This document shows, piece by piece, positions 12,143 to 23,589 of a stretch of DNA of 64,000 nt (within the stretch, counting starts at the first letter, position 1; every line of letters starts with the position of its first letter). Under the pieces are notes generated by a model that saw only the letters and a list, made by a program, of their open reading frames with translations, ran no database searches and was not told the DNA's origin. Position numbers and translations under genes: made by a program. This DNA comes from Diphasiastrum complanatum (lineage: Eukaryota > Streptophyta > Lycopodiopsida > Lycopodiales > Lycopodiaceae), in the NCBI GenBank assembly GCA_029204225.1, contig MU831908.1:33215-97214 (forward strand), given 5' to 3'.

Positions 12143-13359
12143 AGCCAGTAATCGGAAAGACCACAAATCTGACACCTTGAGCAGACAAGGAGAAACCTCT
12201 TAGTCAAACTGATAAGATACAATAAAAAGCTAGAGTATTCTCAACAAGTTCATCTACAAGAAGATGAAGAACTAGAACCAGATTATGGAGGGTAACTTCT
12301 CAAGCAATATCCATATGATTTTTGGATTGTTCCCAGTCTGTACCCTCCAACATTTTTGAATTCTTGAGCTTGAAAGAGACAGGGCTCGTATGTATCTCTG
12401 AAGGCATGCAAGCATGTTGCTTGCAATACACTGAGATTTCTGTGTTGATTACAGGCTTCACTAAAATTAATAAGATCACAGTAGGGCTTTAAGCGGAAAC
12501 TTGTTTGCCAGCTTAGTATACAGAGAGGAGCTAAATAGTCATGAAACAATGGAGAAGTGAAAAGCTACAAGTCGACTAATGGTTCATGAATGTAAGAGAA
12601 TCCTTAACGGCCAGAAACTCCATGCACTTGAGGAGAAGACACATGAATAGATCTCAGAACTGATAGAATATTATCAGAACATCGGCAAAGCCATTCCATA
12701 GTGGATAGTAGTCATACATCCTTCCCCAAATAGAGGCTTCGAGAAGCCCTGCACAAGTATTGCGAGCTGCAAGAAGCCTGAAATACCTTTATCAAGATCC
12801 AACTCAGAAAGATAAATTCATGTTGTCCCTTGCCTTCTCCCAGCTTAAAAACAAAATCTTCACATTCTAGTGTTGGTAGAAACCAAGTCGACATCAATCT
12901 TTATTACAAAAGGAGGTTGTGTTCCAGCTTTCAAGATACAAAAATATTTGAATGACTGATGTTCCGTATAAACGGTAGGATCATAGATATATGTGCAATC
13001 AACAAGAATGTGAACATAAGATATTTTGTACAGAAACCTTTCAGCTGGCATGTGGCCATGACCGCAAAGCTTCAAAAGGCCTTCAGAAATAATTCTCTTA
13101 ACCAAAAGAGTGACGCAGGGGCATCCTGTGGCAGAGACAGACACTTTGATTAGCCTGTACCTTCCTAGAGCTTCACGTAATTCCTGGGAAAAACTGCTGC
13201 GCTGATTTCAATGAGCTCCAACTTTGCAGCAGTTGTCACTACCATACCGCTGATCTGTTTGTGCTTATAAACGCTGTGGTGCTATCTGAAGCAAGAGACC
13301 CTAACAAACCGCAGGATGATTACTAGTCCTCATCACGTCAGCTCCACCGTTCAAGATTT
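12143..13359 (-). other. 3' flank and probable 3' UTR of EXO70
   Basis: There is no coding signal. On the minus strand an AATAAA signal (plus-strand TTTATT, 12900-12905) lies about 455 bp after the EXO70 stop and is a candidate polyadenylation signal. The part beyond it (12143-12890) shows nothing recognisable. Confidence 0.35.
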
Positions 13360-15426
13360 TCATTTCAAAGTCGAACCAGGTGGCCCTTGAAATAGATCAT
13401 TCAAGTAAGCCTCCAGATCCTCAGGTGCGTACTTGATATACTTTTGAGGATGTTTTTCACTCTCCAAAATGTTCCCGTACCTTCCAACGAACGAACTATA
13501 AGCACGAAGAACTTTTTCAGCAACCGAAATCTGTAACTCTAGTCGGAGCCGAGAATCTGGAACGAGCCAGTTTGATTGTGCCTTATAAACCTCTTCAAAT
13601 GAAGCATTGAAAGTTTTAAACCGTTCTTTAAGAACGACCTTTGAAACGCCACTTGAAAAACTTCCACTTACACGAATGCCTTCATCCCTTAAGCAAGCAA
13701 GCACTTTTTTCCATGCGGACCTTTGGTAATTGGTAGCATGCTGCCGTACTAGACTAGAGTGCTTTCGTACCCAGTCATCACCTATAAGGGCTTGAACTTC
13801 TGAGTCCTTCACTTTTTGCACAATGTAATGTAGATTATTCATGAGAAAAAGATAGGTTAGGGCAGGATTTTTATACAGTTTTGACTTTCCATCCAAATTG
13901 GTCTGCAAAACAGTAGTAATCGAGATGGTCTTTTCTGCCAAAGGAGAAAGATTGTCCTGCTCTGATGCTCTCTCGTCTTCACCTATATGATTAGCCATGA
14001 TAATCTTATCGTCTCCCGGCAACTTTGGATATTCCTTCATGTCTCCAAAAAGTTGCTTAAAAGTGTCTTCATAGTCAAAAAGAAACCGAATATAATTCAT
14101 TACATACTTAGTAAGGGGATGAATTGCACCTCCGGGCACAGGAATCTTTGACGCATCCCGATATATAGCATTTTCAAACTCTACAAAGGTCCCTCTAGCT
14201 GCCTCACCCAATCTTAAGACAACTTCAAGAGCTTTGTCTCTGACACCAGCAAAAGCTTCTCCAGAAAAAATGATACATGTTTCCGGGAGAAGGTCCCTCA
14301 GCGTCTCGTACATGTCTAATATCTTAAAAAGCCTCTCTGGCGACCTTTGGCTGATAGCTATAGCTTCGCCAAAATTTAAGAGCTGCATCATAGATCCCCT
14401 GGCCACATCCGCGAACAGAGTATCTCCCACAACATCAAGATCCTGAAATACAACCTCACAAAGCTGCCGCTCACTTGCAAACAGAACTTTAAGGCCCACT
14501 TTCACAGCCTGAATCCACTCCTTAATCCTGCCTTCCAAAACCTCCCGTGTCATCTTTTGCACCTCATCAATACTCAGCTTTTCCACACCCAGTCCCTGCA
14601 AGCTACCCTCCAATGCTGCCTTCCTCACACTTCCATAAACCTGATAGCACTCTCGTTTGTAGCCAGAAAGGACCATCCTCTGTGCAATTTCATGCAAATC
14701 TGACACTACAGTTGAAGGAAGAAGTTCAATTGTGACCCCAGTGACAGGCTCTGCCACAGGAACATCCTCGTCTTCATCATCCGAGCTTGAAGAAGCCGCT
14801 TCTGCAGGTTCGCACTGGTTACTACTAAACGAAGGGGCTGCCAAAGGAATAAAGCCTGCGGGCTCCTCGCCGTTTGAAGTGGAGCGGAGGACGAGGGAAG
14901 AGAGTGTCAGGTAATCTAAAAGAGTATCTGGATCTTCCGATCTACTATTAGTCTCTAGCACATGTCGGAATTCTACCTCCAAGCGTGCCATTCCAAGCTG
15001 AAGAAGGTTTTGTGCACGGTCCACTGAGACACCGCTCTCAGATACAGACATTGATTCGAGCATGCTCTGCACCTCGTCTACAGCCTTCAGATATCTTTCA
15101 CCTTCCTGCGGGTGTTCGTCCCATATCATGATCTGCGGCAAAGCATCCAAAGACAGGGTTTCCCACTGAGAAATAACCTCTTCCACTTCGTCCAAACTTG
15201 TCCTTAGGCTGCTATCAAACTCGTCGTCAGACGACGAGGCTAAAATTGTCTCTTGAAACAATGGCTCTTGCTTTTTAGGCAACATCTTATTGATCCCAGA
15301 GAAACGATTATCAAACGCAGAGAGAATATTAAGCATGTCATATGTCATCGTCTCGGTGGTTCCTAGCGATCTGACAATGTGCTGCGCTGTGGCGAGAACA
15401 CGCTCTTCCCCATCCAATCTCGCCAT
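13360..15426 (-). CDS. EXO70: Exocyst complex subunit EXO70 family protein
   Basis: An intact single-exon gene of 688 aa. EXO70 binds phosphoinositides and, with the other exocyst subunits, tethers secretory vesicles at the plasma membrane. The start must be the ATG at 15424-15426: the codon four positions upstream is TTG and a TAG lies directly before that, so no earlier start exists in frame. The N-terminus (LDGEERVLATAQHIVRSLG) is typical of plant EXO70 paralogues. An acidic linker (SSSSDDEDEDV, about residues 212-222) separates the N-terminal helices from the EXO70 domain, which runs from about 225 (DLHEIAQRMVLSGYKRE) to the end (KYAPEDLEAYLNDLFQG). Length is normal for the family. Lack of introns is usual for many plant EXO70 paralogues, unlike EXO70A; B- or D-like is my best guess. 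It is transcribed away from PP4C. Confidence 0.95.
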   Translation of the reverse strand: MARLDGEERVLATAQHIVRSLGTTETMTYDMLNILSAFDNRFSGINKMLPKKQEPLFQETILASSSDDEFDSSLRTSLDEVEEVISQWETLSLDALPQIMIWDEHPQEGERYLKAVDEVQSMLESMSVSESGVSVDRAQNLLQLGMARLEVEFRHVLETNSRSEDPDTLLDYLTLSSLVLRSTSNGEEPAGFIPLAAPSFSSNQCEPAEAASSSSDDEDEDVPVAEPVTGVTIELLPSTVVSDLHEIAQRMVLSGYKRECYQVYGSVRKAALEGSLQGLGVEKLSIDEVQKMTREVLEGRIKEWIQAVKVGLKVLFASERQLCEVVFQDLDVVGDTLFADVARGSMMQLLNFGEAIAISQRSPERLFKILDMYETLRDLLPETCIIFSGEAFAGVRDKALEVVLRLGEAARGTFVEFENAIYRDASKIPVPGGAIHPLTKYVMNYIRFLFDYEDTFKQLFGDMKEYPKLPGDDKIIMANHIGEDERASEQDNLSPLAEKTISITTVLQTNLDGKSKLYKNPALTYLFLMNNLHYIVQKVKDSEVQALIGDDWVRKHSSLVRQHATNYQRSAWKKVLACLRDEGIRVSGSFSSGVSKVVLKERFKTFNASFEEVYKAQSNWLVPDSRLRLELQISVAEKVLRAYSSFVGRYGNILESEKHPQKYIKYAPEDLEAYLNDLFQGPPGSTLK

Positions 15427-15770
15427 TGCTGCACACAACTAGAACTCCACTGTCTGCCCCACTGGATCTACTGCGACACTCTGCAATCTTCCTCTTTCAT
15501 CTACTTTCATAACCTAATCATAAATCGCAAATGACTAATTTCTTTATTCCCATCCAATCCCAGTATTACGGCAAACAACAAAAACTCCACTCTCTGCCCC
15601 ACGGGATGCACTGCAACAATCTACGATCTTCCTCTTCCATCTATCAAAAATCATAATTGACAAAAATCTTTATCGTGTCCTTATCATAAGTACCGGTACT
15701 CTATCATAGTAACAGAGGCACGTATATTTGACTAAAATCTATATCATGTCCTTATCATAAATCACATTTG
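15409..15770. repeat. Tandem duplication across the EXO70 start and leader
   Basis: The segment from about 15409 (CCCCATCCAATC) to 15530 recurs, diverged, from about 15550 (CCCATCCAATCCC) to 15665, an offset near 142 bp. Shared blocks include AACTCCACT, CTCTGCCCCAC and ATCTTCCTCT. The second copy contains the position of the EXO70 start codon, but there it reads ATA on the minus strand. A smaller repeat (GTCCTTATCATAA) follows at about 15655-15695 and 15730-15770. Confidence 0.8.
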
Positions 15771-17230
15771 ACTCAAAAATTTCCAGGCAAATTTCTGACA
15801 AATTCAGCAATCCAAGATCAATATCGATATATACTTCTGATTCACCTTACAACATGTGCAGAATATGACAAATTGTTTCTAAACCATGAAAAAACCTGGC
15901 GATTTTCAGCAGATCTCTCGCGCCAAACACCGTTGCTTCAAGAATCACGACATATTACACAAAGAAGCAAACAGAACCAGAAGGCGAGGTCTGGGATGAG
16001 CCATATAACTATGTAGTCTGATCTGAGGATTTCATATCATGAGTTAATGAAGATAGAAAACATTGAGAAGGATTGCTGGAACATCTTACAGCTCCGGAAG
16101 ACGCTAAGAAGCGTTGCTCATTCACAATACTCCATGCATATACATCATCACCTCGCGATCTTAGCCCTTGCCTCGTCTCGCCATCGCCATCGCCATCGCC
16201 ATGACCTTCACGATCGCCATCGCCAGCGCTGCTTCGTTTGGTGGCCAATTTGCCTTTCTGAAAGGCCAAAACGTAACCACACAGCTAACGGAACGACAAT
16301 CGTTGAGGAATCACCCTTCCATTTGAAAAGCGAATCTGAAAAGTCAAATTTGAAAAGCGCGTTGAAATTTGAAATTGCCCTTTCAAACATACAAATTTCC
16401 TCACATTTCTCGTTCAAATTCAAATCTGAAATGCGGGTCGAATCATACAAAGATTCTTGCATCTCTCGTTGAAGGGTACCCACGAAACTGACAGGTCATT
16501 TGAGATCTGCAAGAGAGACGAGCCCTTCAACTGGACAGGTTGTGCCCGTCAAACTGCCGCGTCTTGGCGGGGTTTTCTGGCGTCCAGGTCACCAGATGGG
16601 CACGTCACCATAGTCCACCGTCAAAACGCACCAAAATACGGGGTCCAAGGCACGTGCATGACCTTAGCAAGGGTTATGAGTCAAGATGTATATTTTTATG
16701 AGAAGATAAAAATGGGTATTCATGGAATATTCTAATTTTCTTTAGGTTAAATACACGTTTCACGAGGTATTATTGATTTCCACGTGTCAATGAGGTATAA
16801 TTGATTTCCACGTGTCAACGAGATATAATTGAAAAGGCCATTGGGGAGAAGACTTTGAGCAAACTTGAGGATGCCGAATGTGGAGTTGATGCCAAAGGTC
16901 ATTGTTGCATGTTACATTCTTGCACAACAAGTGCTTGGATTTTCACATTAACTTGAATGTGTAGCTTACGTTGCCAGTATAGACTTATGATCCAATTCTT
17001 TTCCATCGTGTATAGCACCTCTGTAAGTGAGAAAGATGCCACAAATTGTGCACACTGAGTTTCCAAATTGCATGATGGAGTAAGTAGTATCGTTTGATTA
17101 TGATACACTATATGGTGTAAGCCAACTTTTGAGCAGCGATTCACCTTTAGTCATGCTCAAGCAACCCACAACTACAAGACAAGACAACAAGAATCCAAAA
17201 TATACTAACTCTCTAAAATACTCAACTCCC
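15771..17230. other. EXO70 upstream region, no gene seen
   Basis: This is the upstream flank of EXO70. It contains a short (GCCATC)n run at about 16180-16203, with further copies to about 16226, and a 28-bp tandem repeat at 16764-16835. Frames here carry no recognisable protein. Confidence 0.4.
16764..16835. repeat. 28-bp tandem repeat containing CACGTG (G-box)
   Basis: Two 28-bp copies (16764-16791, 16792-16819) and a partial third (to about 16835). Each full copy includes TTGATTTCCACGTGTCAA, with a G-box core CACGTG. It lies about 1.35 kb upstream of EXO70, so a regulatory role is possible but unproven. Confidence 0.85.
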
Positions 17231-18150
17231 AAAATAAAACGTGTGGGCTCCCTTTTATAGCCATCCCCAATGCCCCCCCATTCAAAATGAGGCCTTGCCA
17301 AACTTCATGCCCTTCAAGGCCTTCTTGCCTATTGTCCAGACCCCATTGGAAAGTACACCAAGTGGCGTCCATGAGAGAGTGGGGGAGTGGTGCATTCAAA
17401 GCCCTTTCTTGGGTACACCCAAAACTAGCATAGATGGTCATTTTTGTCAAAAGCTAGTGGGTGTACCCTTTAAGTTTTTCAGGCCTCCAAGGTCCTTTGA
17501 CATTTATTATCCAAATTTGGGTGAGGCCCTTTGTCAACCTCTATTTTTTGTAGGTGGCCTTCATCTTTCTTGGCACTCCATTTGGTTTCTTCTTGATTTT
17601 TTTGATAGCGTGTATGGGTTGGCCCGTTTGTTGGGTTTTTGCCCTACGGGGTTACCGACTCTGTTTGCACATGTTGCTCATTTCCCGGAACTTACCCAAT
17701 TTTCACCGTTAGAGTTTCTAGGAATTTTTCAATATGCGATATTGCACCACAGTTCACGGTTTCGTTTTTGCATGAAATTTTATTTCCTTTGACGCTCTTT
17801 CCGCGAAACTGATTTTTTCGGCATTCATGACTGCCCTGAGGTCTCCCATGACAAACTGGTTTCCCTAAAAAATACACTGAAGTGACTGAAATTTTAGCAC
17901 GGTCATGCCGCCTATTTTTTATAACTGGCCAATTTTAAAAGCCGTAAAATATTTTTACTGGCCATTTCTAAGGCCGCAAAATTTTCCTTACCCACTTTTA
18001 GGATGGGTTGGGACCCAATTCTACAGGCAATTTTATTGCCGATTTTTCACTAATAGCTGGGTTTTACATGCTTATTTTTACAGTTTTGCAAAAATAAACC
18101 TCAATAGTAGCCCGATTTTCCATGTAGAAATATCTGCTAACATGCTCCAA
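17231..18150. other. Unassigned repeat-like DNA
   Basis: A 183-codon frame (17241-17792) starts only with GTG and has no recognisable domain. The phrase GGGTGTACCC (or its reverse complement) recurs at 17401-17470, as in a transposon terminus or LTR, but no boundary could be fixed. Confidence 0.3.
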
Positions 18151-18258
18151 TCACAAGGGTTTGCTAAGAAAGGCCAGGAAAACAAAGTATGCAAGCTGCG
18201 AAAGACATTGTGTGGTCTAAAACAAGCACCAAGTGCCCAAAAATCGCAGCATAAATAG
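18151..18258 (+). pseudogene. Copia reverse transcriptase fragment
   Basis: The frame reads QGFAKKGQENKVCKLRK and then LCGLKQAPSA, a clear match to the copia RT segment normally written VCKLKKSLYGLKQAPRAW. About 36 codons remain, then a stop. The surroundings are noncoding. Confidence 0.85.
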
Positions 18259-18639
18259 GTAGTGTATGATAGAACTTTCTTGTTCATAAGAAATCCTTCA
18301 TGCAGGTTTTAACAATTTTCCCTTGAGGGAAGGTTGCTTGAGAGCTTGAATTAGGCCTCAATAAGTTATTTTTCAGATCTTGATAGGGAGTGGTGAAAAC
18401 TAGGGAGTTGTTTGCCAAAAATCATAGATATAGGGAGTGACTTGCTAGATTTGAGTATTGATCTCATTGTACCATCATCCAAGATTTATGCTAAATTGAT
18501 TGGGCCGAGACTATAAGCATTTTGAGTGCTAGAAGTCTACCTTGGATCATTCCAAATAGTGAAATCTTTGTGAATTTCAAGAGCTAAATCATTCATAATG
18601 GCATCTATGGGTGAATTTTTACTATAAGAAGCCAAAGAG

Positions 18640-19890
18640 AGGCTTACATCCACAATTATGCCATATGGAAAGTGAGAATGGAGTCACTCTTGGTGCTCCA
18701 TGATCTCTATGACGTTTTCCAAGAAGAGGAGGATGAACCTCTTGGTGGGCAGGAGCAAGTAAGATACAAGAGAAAGGCTAGATTGGCCTTACATTGCATT
18801 AAGATGAATGTGAGCAATGACCTCTTGAACGAGATGTCATCTTGTATCTCAGCCAAGGAGGCTTGGGATTCATTAAAAGAAATTTATGAATCCAACAACA
18901 CTTCAAGAATTCTTATGCCTATAAATCAAGTACTTCAAATCATGAAGGGAAGTGGAGAGAGTGCACAAGAGTATGTGCTAAGAATCAAATCCTTGAACAA
19001 AGAATTGGCTTCCATTGGAGATAAAATCCAAGACAATGAACTTGTGCAAGTCATTCTCAATGGACTAGGTGATGATTACGCTAATCTATTCGAAAGCTTT
19101 GTCATCTAAGACCATCTATCTACTATTGACAAGCTCCATAATGTGCTTGTGGTCGAGGAGAGTACAATGCTACATCCCAAGGCAGGGATGAGATCAATGT
19201 CCTTACAAGGTGGAGATGTGAAGGCCAACTTCTCATTCAAAGACAAAAAGAAGACCAATCCGTCCAAGAAAAACCAAGGCAAGGAGGCCGAGGACAAGGA
19301 TGGTGGATCAAGTTCCAAAGGCAATGTTAAAAAAATAGATCCAAAACATACCCCATGGACTAGGTGATGATTACGCTAATCTATTCGAAAGCTTTGTCAT
19401 CTAAGACCATCTATCTACTATTGACAAGCTCCATAATGTGCTTGTGGTCGAGGAGAGTACAATGCTACATCCCAAGGCAAGGATGAGATCAATGTCCTTA
19501 CAAGGTGGAGATGTGAAGGCCAACTTCTCATTCAAAGACAAAAAGAAGACCAATCCATCCAAGAAAAACCAAGGCAAGGAGGCCGAGGACAAGGATGGTG
19601 GATCAAGTTCCAAAGGCAATGTTAAAAAAATATATCCAAAACATACCCCATGGATCTCTAAGATCTTGACCAATTTGGAGTGCACATCTAGATTTAGTTA
19701 CAAGATAGAAATCATCAATTTACACATGCTAGAATTGCATAAATCATTAAGATATGATCATAAGCACTTAAATACAATAAGATACTGTCCTTGTCCATAC
19801 AACAACAACAATGTACTGTCCTCCACATGTGTGAATGCAAGATCAACAACAAAAATGACATTCTACACACTAGAAATCAAGATATCTTGA
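18640..19890 (+). pseudogene. Copia gag (UBN2 type) with internal duplication
   Basis: The reading frame is open before the first ATG (YAIWKVRMESLL), the usual N-terminal region of a copia gag polypeptide, and continues through AKEAWDSLKEIYES and LVQVILNGLGDDYANLFESF. A TAA at 19107-19109 breaks the frame, which then resumes in phase to a Lys-rich tail before the zinc-knuckle position. The 295-bp segment 19062-19356 is then repeated at 19357-19651, shifting the frame because 295 is not a multiple of three. No protease or RT follows directly, so the element is truncated. Confidence 0.85.
19062..19651. repeat. 295-bp tandem duplication inside copia gag
   Basis: Copy 1 is 19062-19356 and copy 2 is 19357-19651. 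I count three mismatches (for example GGCAGGGATG against GGCAAGGATG). Confidence 0.95.
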
Positions 19891-20269
19891 AAAATACACA
19901 TGAGATGGACATATAATCAAGAGAGATAAATTCTCCACATAAATTGAGAATAAAAAGATACTTTATCCACACTGGTACTACTATTTATATCTGCTAAAAT
20001 CTCATGACTTCTTGGTGCTTCATCAAAAAACCTAGAAATTCTAGTCTAGATGCAATGTATGAACTCTAGCCAGTTAGAATGGGGTCCAAATCGGACCTCA
20101 TCGATCTATCTACTTGCCAAAAATAGTACAAACACTATTTAGGCCTTTATTGACAAATATAAATCTATCTTTAAGCTGAAATTTTATGTTGGCCTCAAAA
20201 TTGCCAAAATAGATAAACTAAATTAGTTGAATATTTCACACTCCCTCTCCAACTAGTTTAGCATAGATT
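19891..20269. other. Noncoding flank of copia fragments
   Basis: AT-rich with no gene. It may be degraded LTR sequence, since the neighbouring minus-strand copia pol fragment ends near 20270. Confidence 0.3.
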
Positions 20270-21041
20270 TAGATAAAACTCCAAGAGATGTTCTATGCTT
20301 CATAAACAAGTCTTTTCCCAATGATTTGGTGAAGATATCAACCACACACTCCTTTGATAAAACATGTTGAAGCTCCACCTCCTTTGCCATGACTTGTTTT
20401 ATGATAAGCCATTTCAATATGCTTGCTCATTGCATGAAAAATAGGATTGCTTGCCAACCTTTGGGCTGAAAGTCTATCACAAAATATGATTGGACTCTCT
20501 GAAAAGTCTCAATGAAAATCCATTACCATCCTTTTGATCTAAAGCATATCCTTTGTGCATGAATTGTACTCGACCTCACTAGAAGATAATGAGATTGTTG
20601 CTTATTTCTTCGACATCCATGAGATAGCTTCATCACCTATGAAAATAGCATGAGCACTTATGGATTTCCTATCCATTTTATCTTCATCGAAGTCCAAATC
20701 TAAAAACCCCTACAAGTTAGGTGATGATCCTTTATAAACAATGCAAAATCTCTAGAACCCGAGATGTACCTCAATACTCTCTTCCAATGCTCCACACTAG
20801 GATCATGCATAAATTGACTTAATCTACCAAAACAATAGCTAAGATCAAGTCTTGTGATGGTTAGATATTGAGTGAACCAACTAGATTCCTATAGAGAGTA
20901 ATGTCCTTGAAGGATCTTTTATTGCTTTACATTTGACTCCATTGGTGTATCACAAGATTTAGCATCTAACATATGAAATATTTTTAGAATAGAATTACCA
21001 TACTTCTCTTGACAAATGAAAGAATATTGAGAAGTACTAAT
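20270..21041 (-). pseudogene. Copia RT C-terminus and RNase H, minus strand
   Basis: Reading the minus strand from 21041 leftwards gives QEKYGNSILKIFHMLDAKS, DTPMESNV, then FDEDKMDRKSISAHAIFIGDE, AISWMSKK and LSSSEVEYNSC: the end of the copia RT and the RNase H block (SWxSKK, SSxEAEY). The codon after SWMSKK is TAA where Gln is usual. Several frame changes occur. It is interrupted at 21042 by the LTR of another copia element. Confidence 0.85.
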
Positions 21042-21228
21042 TGTTGGAAAGAGGTGTATAAAAGATAAGTTGAATAAGATTCGAATAAAAAAAATTCGAA
21101 CAACAAGAAAGAAAACTTGTCGTGCGCAACGAAATAATCTATCTTCTTCTTTCTTCTTGCATGACTACGCCTATCAATTTCGAACAAAACAATTAAAATC
21201 ACATTTGATTTTATAGTAACTAACTTTC
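21042..21228 (-). repeat. Copia LTR copy, truncated (left of pair)
   Basis: Begins TGTTGGAAAGAGGTG and is nearly identical to the sequence starting at 22475 over about 190 bp, with several point differences and a short indel. It abuts copia RT sequence at 21229 on the right with no clear LTR end, so that junction appears to be a deletion break. Confidence 0.8.
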
Positions 21229-21239
21229 TTCTGGCACCA

Positions 21240-22218
21240 AGTCGGGCTTTTCTTCTATCGAGGCTTCCATCTGCCTTGTACTTGACTTTGAAAATCCATT
21301 TGCAATCAACTACGTTATTGCTAGCAAGTAATTCGACAATCGTCCATGTTTGGTTCTTGATAAGAGATGAATACTCTTTATCCATAGCTTTTTTTCAGAG
21401 ATCAGAATCTGGCTGACTGAATGCCTCTTCGACAATCGTCAGCTTGTGAACAAGGTAGGCTGCAGACTCATCGATATACATGATAGGTGGTCTGTTAGCT
21501 CTTGATGATCTTCTGAGAAATAGAGGAATTGATCATTTTCATCATACTGTAGTTGTTGAACTACAACATCATCATCTTCTGATTCATCGTTGATATTTTG
21601 TTCGTCAAAAGTAGATGAGCTTGGACCTTCAATGGAAAAAGTTGACTAAGAAACTGGGAAGCTCAATATGTCAGGAGAATCTGACAGGTCGGCTACGTGG
21701 GCACTGCCTTTTCCTTTGAGGTCGATAAACTGATCTTTGATGCAATGTGGCAACATAGTGATAACTTTAGTAAGAGTTAAATCTGAGTGTGTCGTGATGA
21801 TCATCACCCAGTTCTCATATGTAGAGGGTAGGCTTGAAAGCAATGTCATAATTGCGTCTTCATCATTTATGACTGATCCGACAGTAGCCATCTATTGCAA
21901 GAGATTCTTAAACTGTTTAATATGATTATGAAGAGAATCATTATTCGACATCTTGAGTGTGAAGAATTTTTTTTGAAGATGTAACTTAGTAGTTACGTCT
22001 CTCACATCATATAGTGAGCTCAAGATGTCCCAAACTTCTTTCAAAGTCTTAGCTTCAGCTATGTGGCCAATTTGAGTATCTGATATATTGAGGATAATAA
22101 GCATGAAAGCTTTACCATCCTTCAATTTCCATTTTGAGTCTTCTATGTCGTCTGCAGATTTCACTTCGATACCTGTAACAACATCCCACAACTCGTTGGA
22201 AATTAGCAAGGTCTTCAT
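21240..22218 (-). pseudogene. Copia gag fused to RT start, minus strand
   Basis: On the minus strand, 22218-21892 and 21891-21646 carry gag (ELWDVVTGIE, LKEVWDILSSLY, DAIMTLLSSLPSTYENW). The segment from about 21470 to 21240 then carries the start of the RT region (EEAFSQPDSDL, MDKEYSSLIKNQTW, CKWIFKVKYKADGSLDRRKARL). A TGA replaces the usual Trp before KKAMDKEY. The zinc knuckle, protease and integrase that should lie between are missing, so this is an internally deleted element between its two LTR copies. Confidence 0.85.
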
Positions 22219-22462
22219 CTTAAATGTTTATAAATGATAATTGGATCCATTCAGCTTGTCTGTGATAAGACTGGCTTTCCTTTGAGAATCCATTTGGAAC
22301 TTTAGTCTGACGATGTTAAGAGAGATGTCGTGTTGTTGGAAATCAGTAATCTGATACCGAAACAAATTGATTCAAACTAAAGAATAATTTGATATTGCGA
22401 AAGATATCAAGTATAAGAGTTTACACTTTGATATAGTATTAGGCCTTGAAGAAAGAATCAAC

Positions 22463-22474
22463 GCTCTGATACCA
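22463..22474 (-). other. Copia primer-binding site (initiator tRNA-Met type)
   Basis: The minus strand reads TGGTATCAGAGC, the common Ty1/copia primer-binding site, directly after an LTR end in ...CCAACA. This fixes orientation (minus) and the LTR boundary at 22475. Confidence 0.92.
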
Positions 22475-23200
22475 TGTTGGAAAGAGGTATATACAAGATA
22501 GGTCGAATAAGATTTGAATAAAAAAAATTTGAATGACAAGAAAGAAAACTTATCGTGCGCAGCAAAATAATCTATCTTCCTCTTTCTTCATGCATGACTA
22601 CGTCTATCAATTTTGAACAAAATAATAGTGATAAAAATCACGTTCGATCTTATAGTAACTAACTTTGAAATCATTAGTACTACAGTGATTATGTAGCCAA
22701 ACATTTAAAGCATTGAATTATCAGACAAATAATCAGTCGCAAATAATTATAGAAACACATACATTCTGAGACGAAGCTAAACACAATAAGAAGATAGTAT
22801 TCATTCAGTATGAAAGCGAAACAGATGTAAATGAGTACAACAAGTTGCGGATCGAAGCCATGTACTCTAAGCTATCTCTGAGTAGCTAGAATATAAGTCT
22901 GAATTAAGTGCAACTACTGATAAGCAGTAAGCGCAATAGTAATCTCTAATCAACTCTAAAGAACTGAGCTAGAATGCTCAAGAGTGTTCAAGCTCGCAGG
23001 CTTGAGAGAGATCTAACTATTCAATATTTGATATGATAAATTAGGATGTTGAAATATGAACAACTATTTAAACTAAGTAATTAGGTCGTCAAATGCGGCT
23101 GCCAGTTGGCTGGAGTCTGCTGACATTCATCTAGTTCTTCTCAAAAGTTGTTTGTTGATAAGCGGTGACATTTGGCAGTTAACAGTCTATCTGCATAAAT
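22475..23200 (-). repeat. Copia 5' LTR (minus-strand element)
   Basis: The left edge (TGTTGG at 22475) is fixed by the adjacent primer-binding site and by the repeat at 21042. Homology with that copy ends at about 22670. The rest of the LTR to about 23200 is inferred from the absence of coding sequence; its outer end was not identified. Confidence 0.65.
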
Positions 23201-23373
23201 GAACGTGACTGTCACTTGCAGAAATGAACGTAACTGTCATCAGGGAGAAAGCGAAAAAATTGCGAGTTTTGTGAGAAATGTGACAGTGTCGCAAAATCTC
23301 ATTTCCTGAATATTGGGATAGCCCCACACTCTGCCAAGTCATTTTCTTAACATTTGAGGCACTTTGAAAGAAT

Positions 23374-23546
23374 GCGAAAAATGTGACACTGCATTTTTGC
23401 TTGCAATTCTTGAGAGGGCGAAAAACGCGACACTGCATTTTCACTCGAAATTTTTGACAGGCAAAAAATGCGACACTACATTTTTACTTGAAATTCCTGA
23501 CAGGCGAAAAACACAACACTGTATTTTCACTTGCAATTTTTTACGG
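23374..23546. repeat. 43-45-bp minisatellite, four copies
   Basis: Copies start at 23374, 23418, 23461 and 23504, each with GCGAAAAA...CGACACTGCATTTT and ending near TTGACAGG. Copies differ by several substitutions. Confidence 0.9.
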
Positions 23547-23589
23547 TGTCGCTTTAAGAGAAAATTGAGTGTAAGTGAGAACACATTCC

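Noticed and set aside
15427-15438. A longer EXO70 reading frame starting at 15438
   Set aside because: The first codon is TTG, not ATG, and a stop lies directly before it; the ATG at 15426 is the only start.
16047-16472. A 141-codon ORF
   Set aside because: Crosses a GCCATC microsatellite and has no recognisable motif.
17241-17792. A 183-codon ORF
   Set aside because: Starts with GTG, no domain, and lies in repeat-like DNA.
23374-23546. CRISPR-like array
   Set aside because: Adjacent diverged units without spacers in a plant genome; an ordinary minisatellite.
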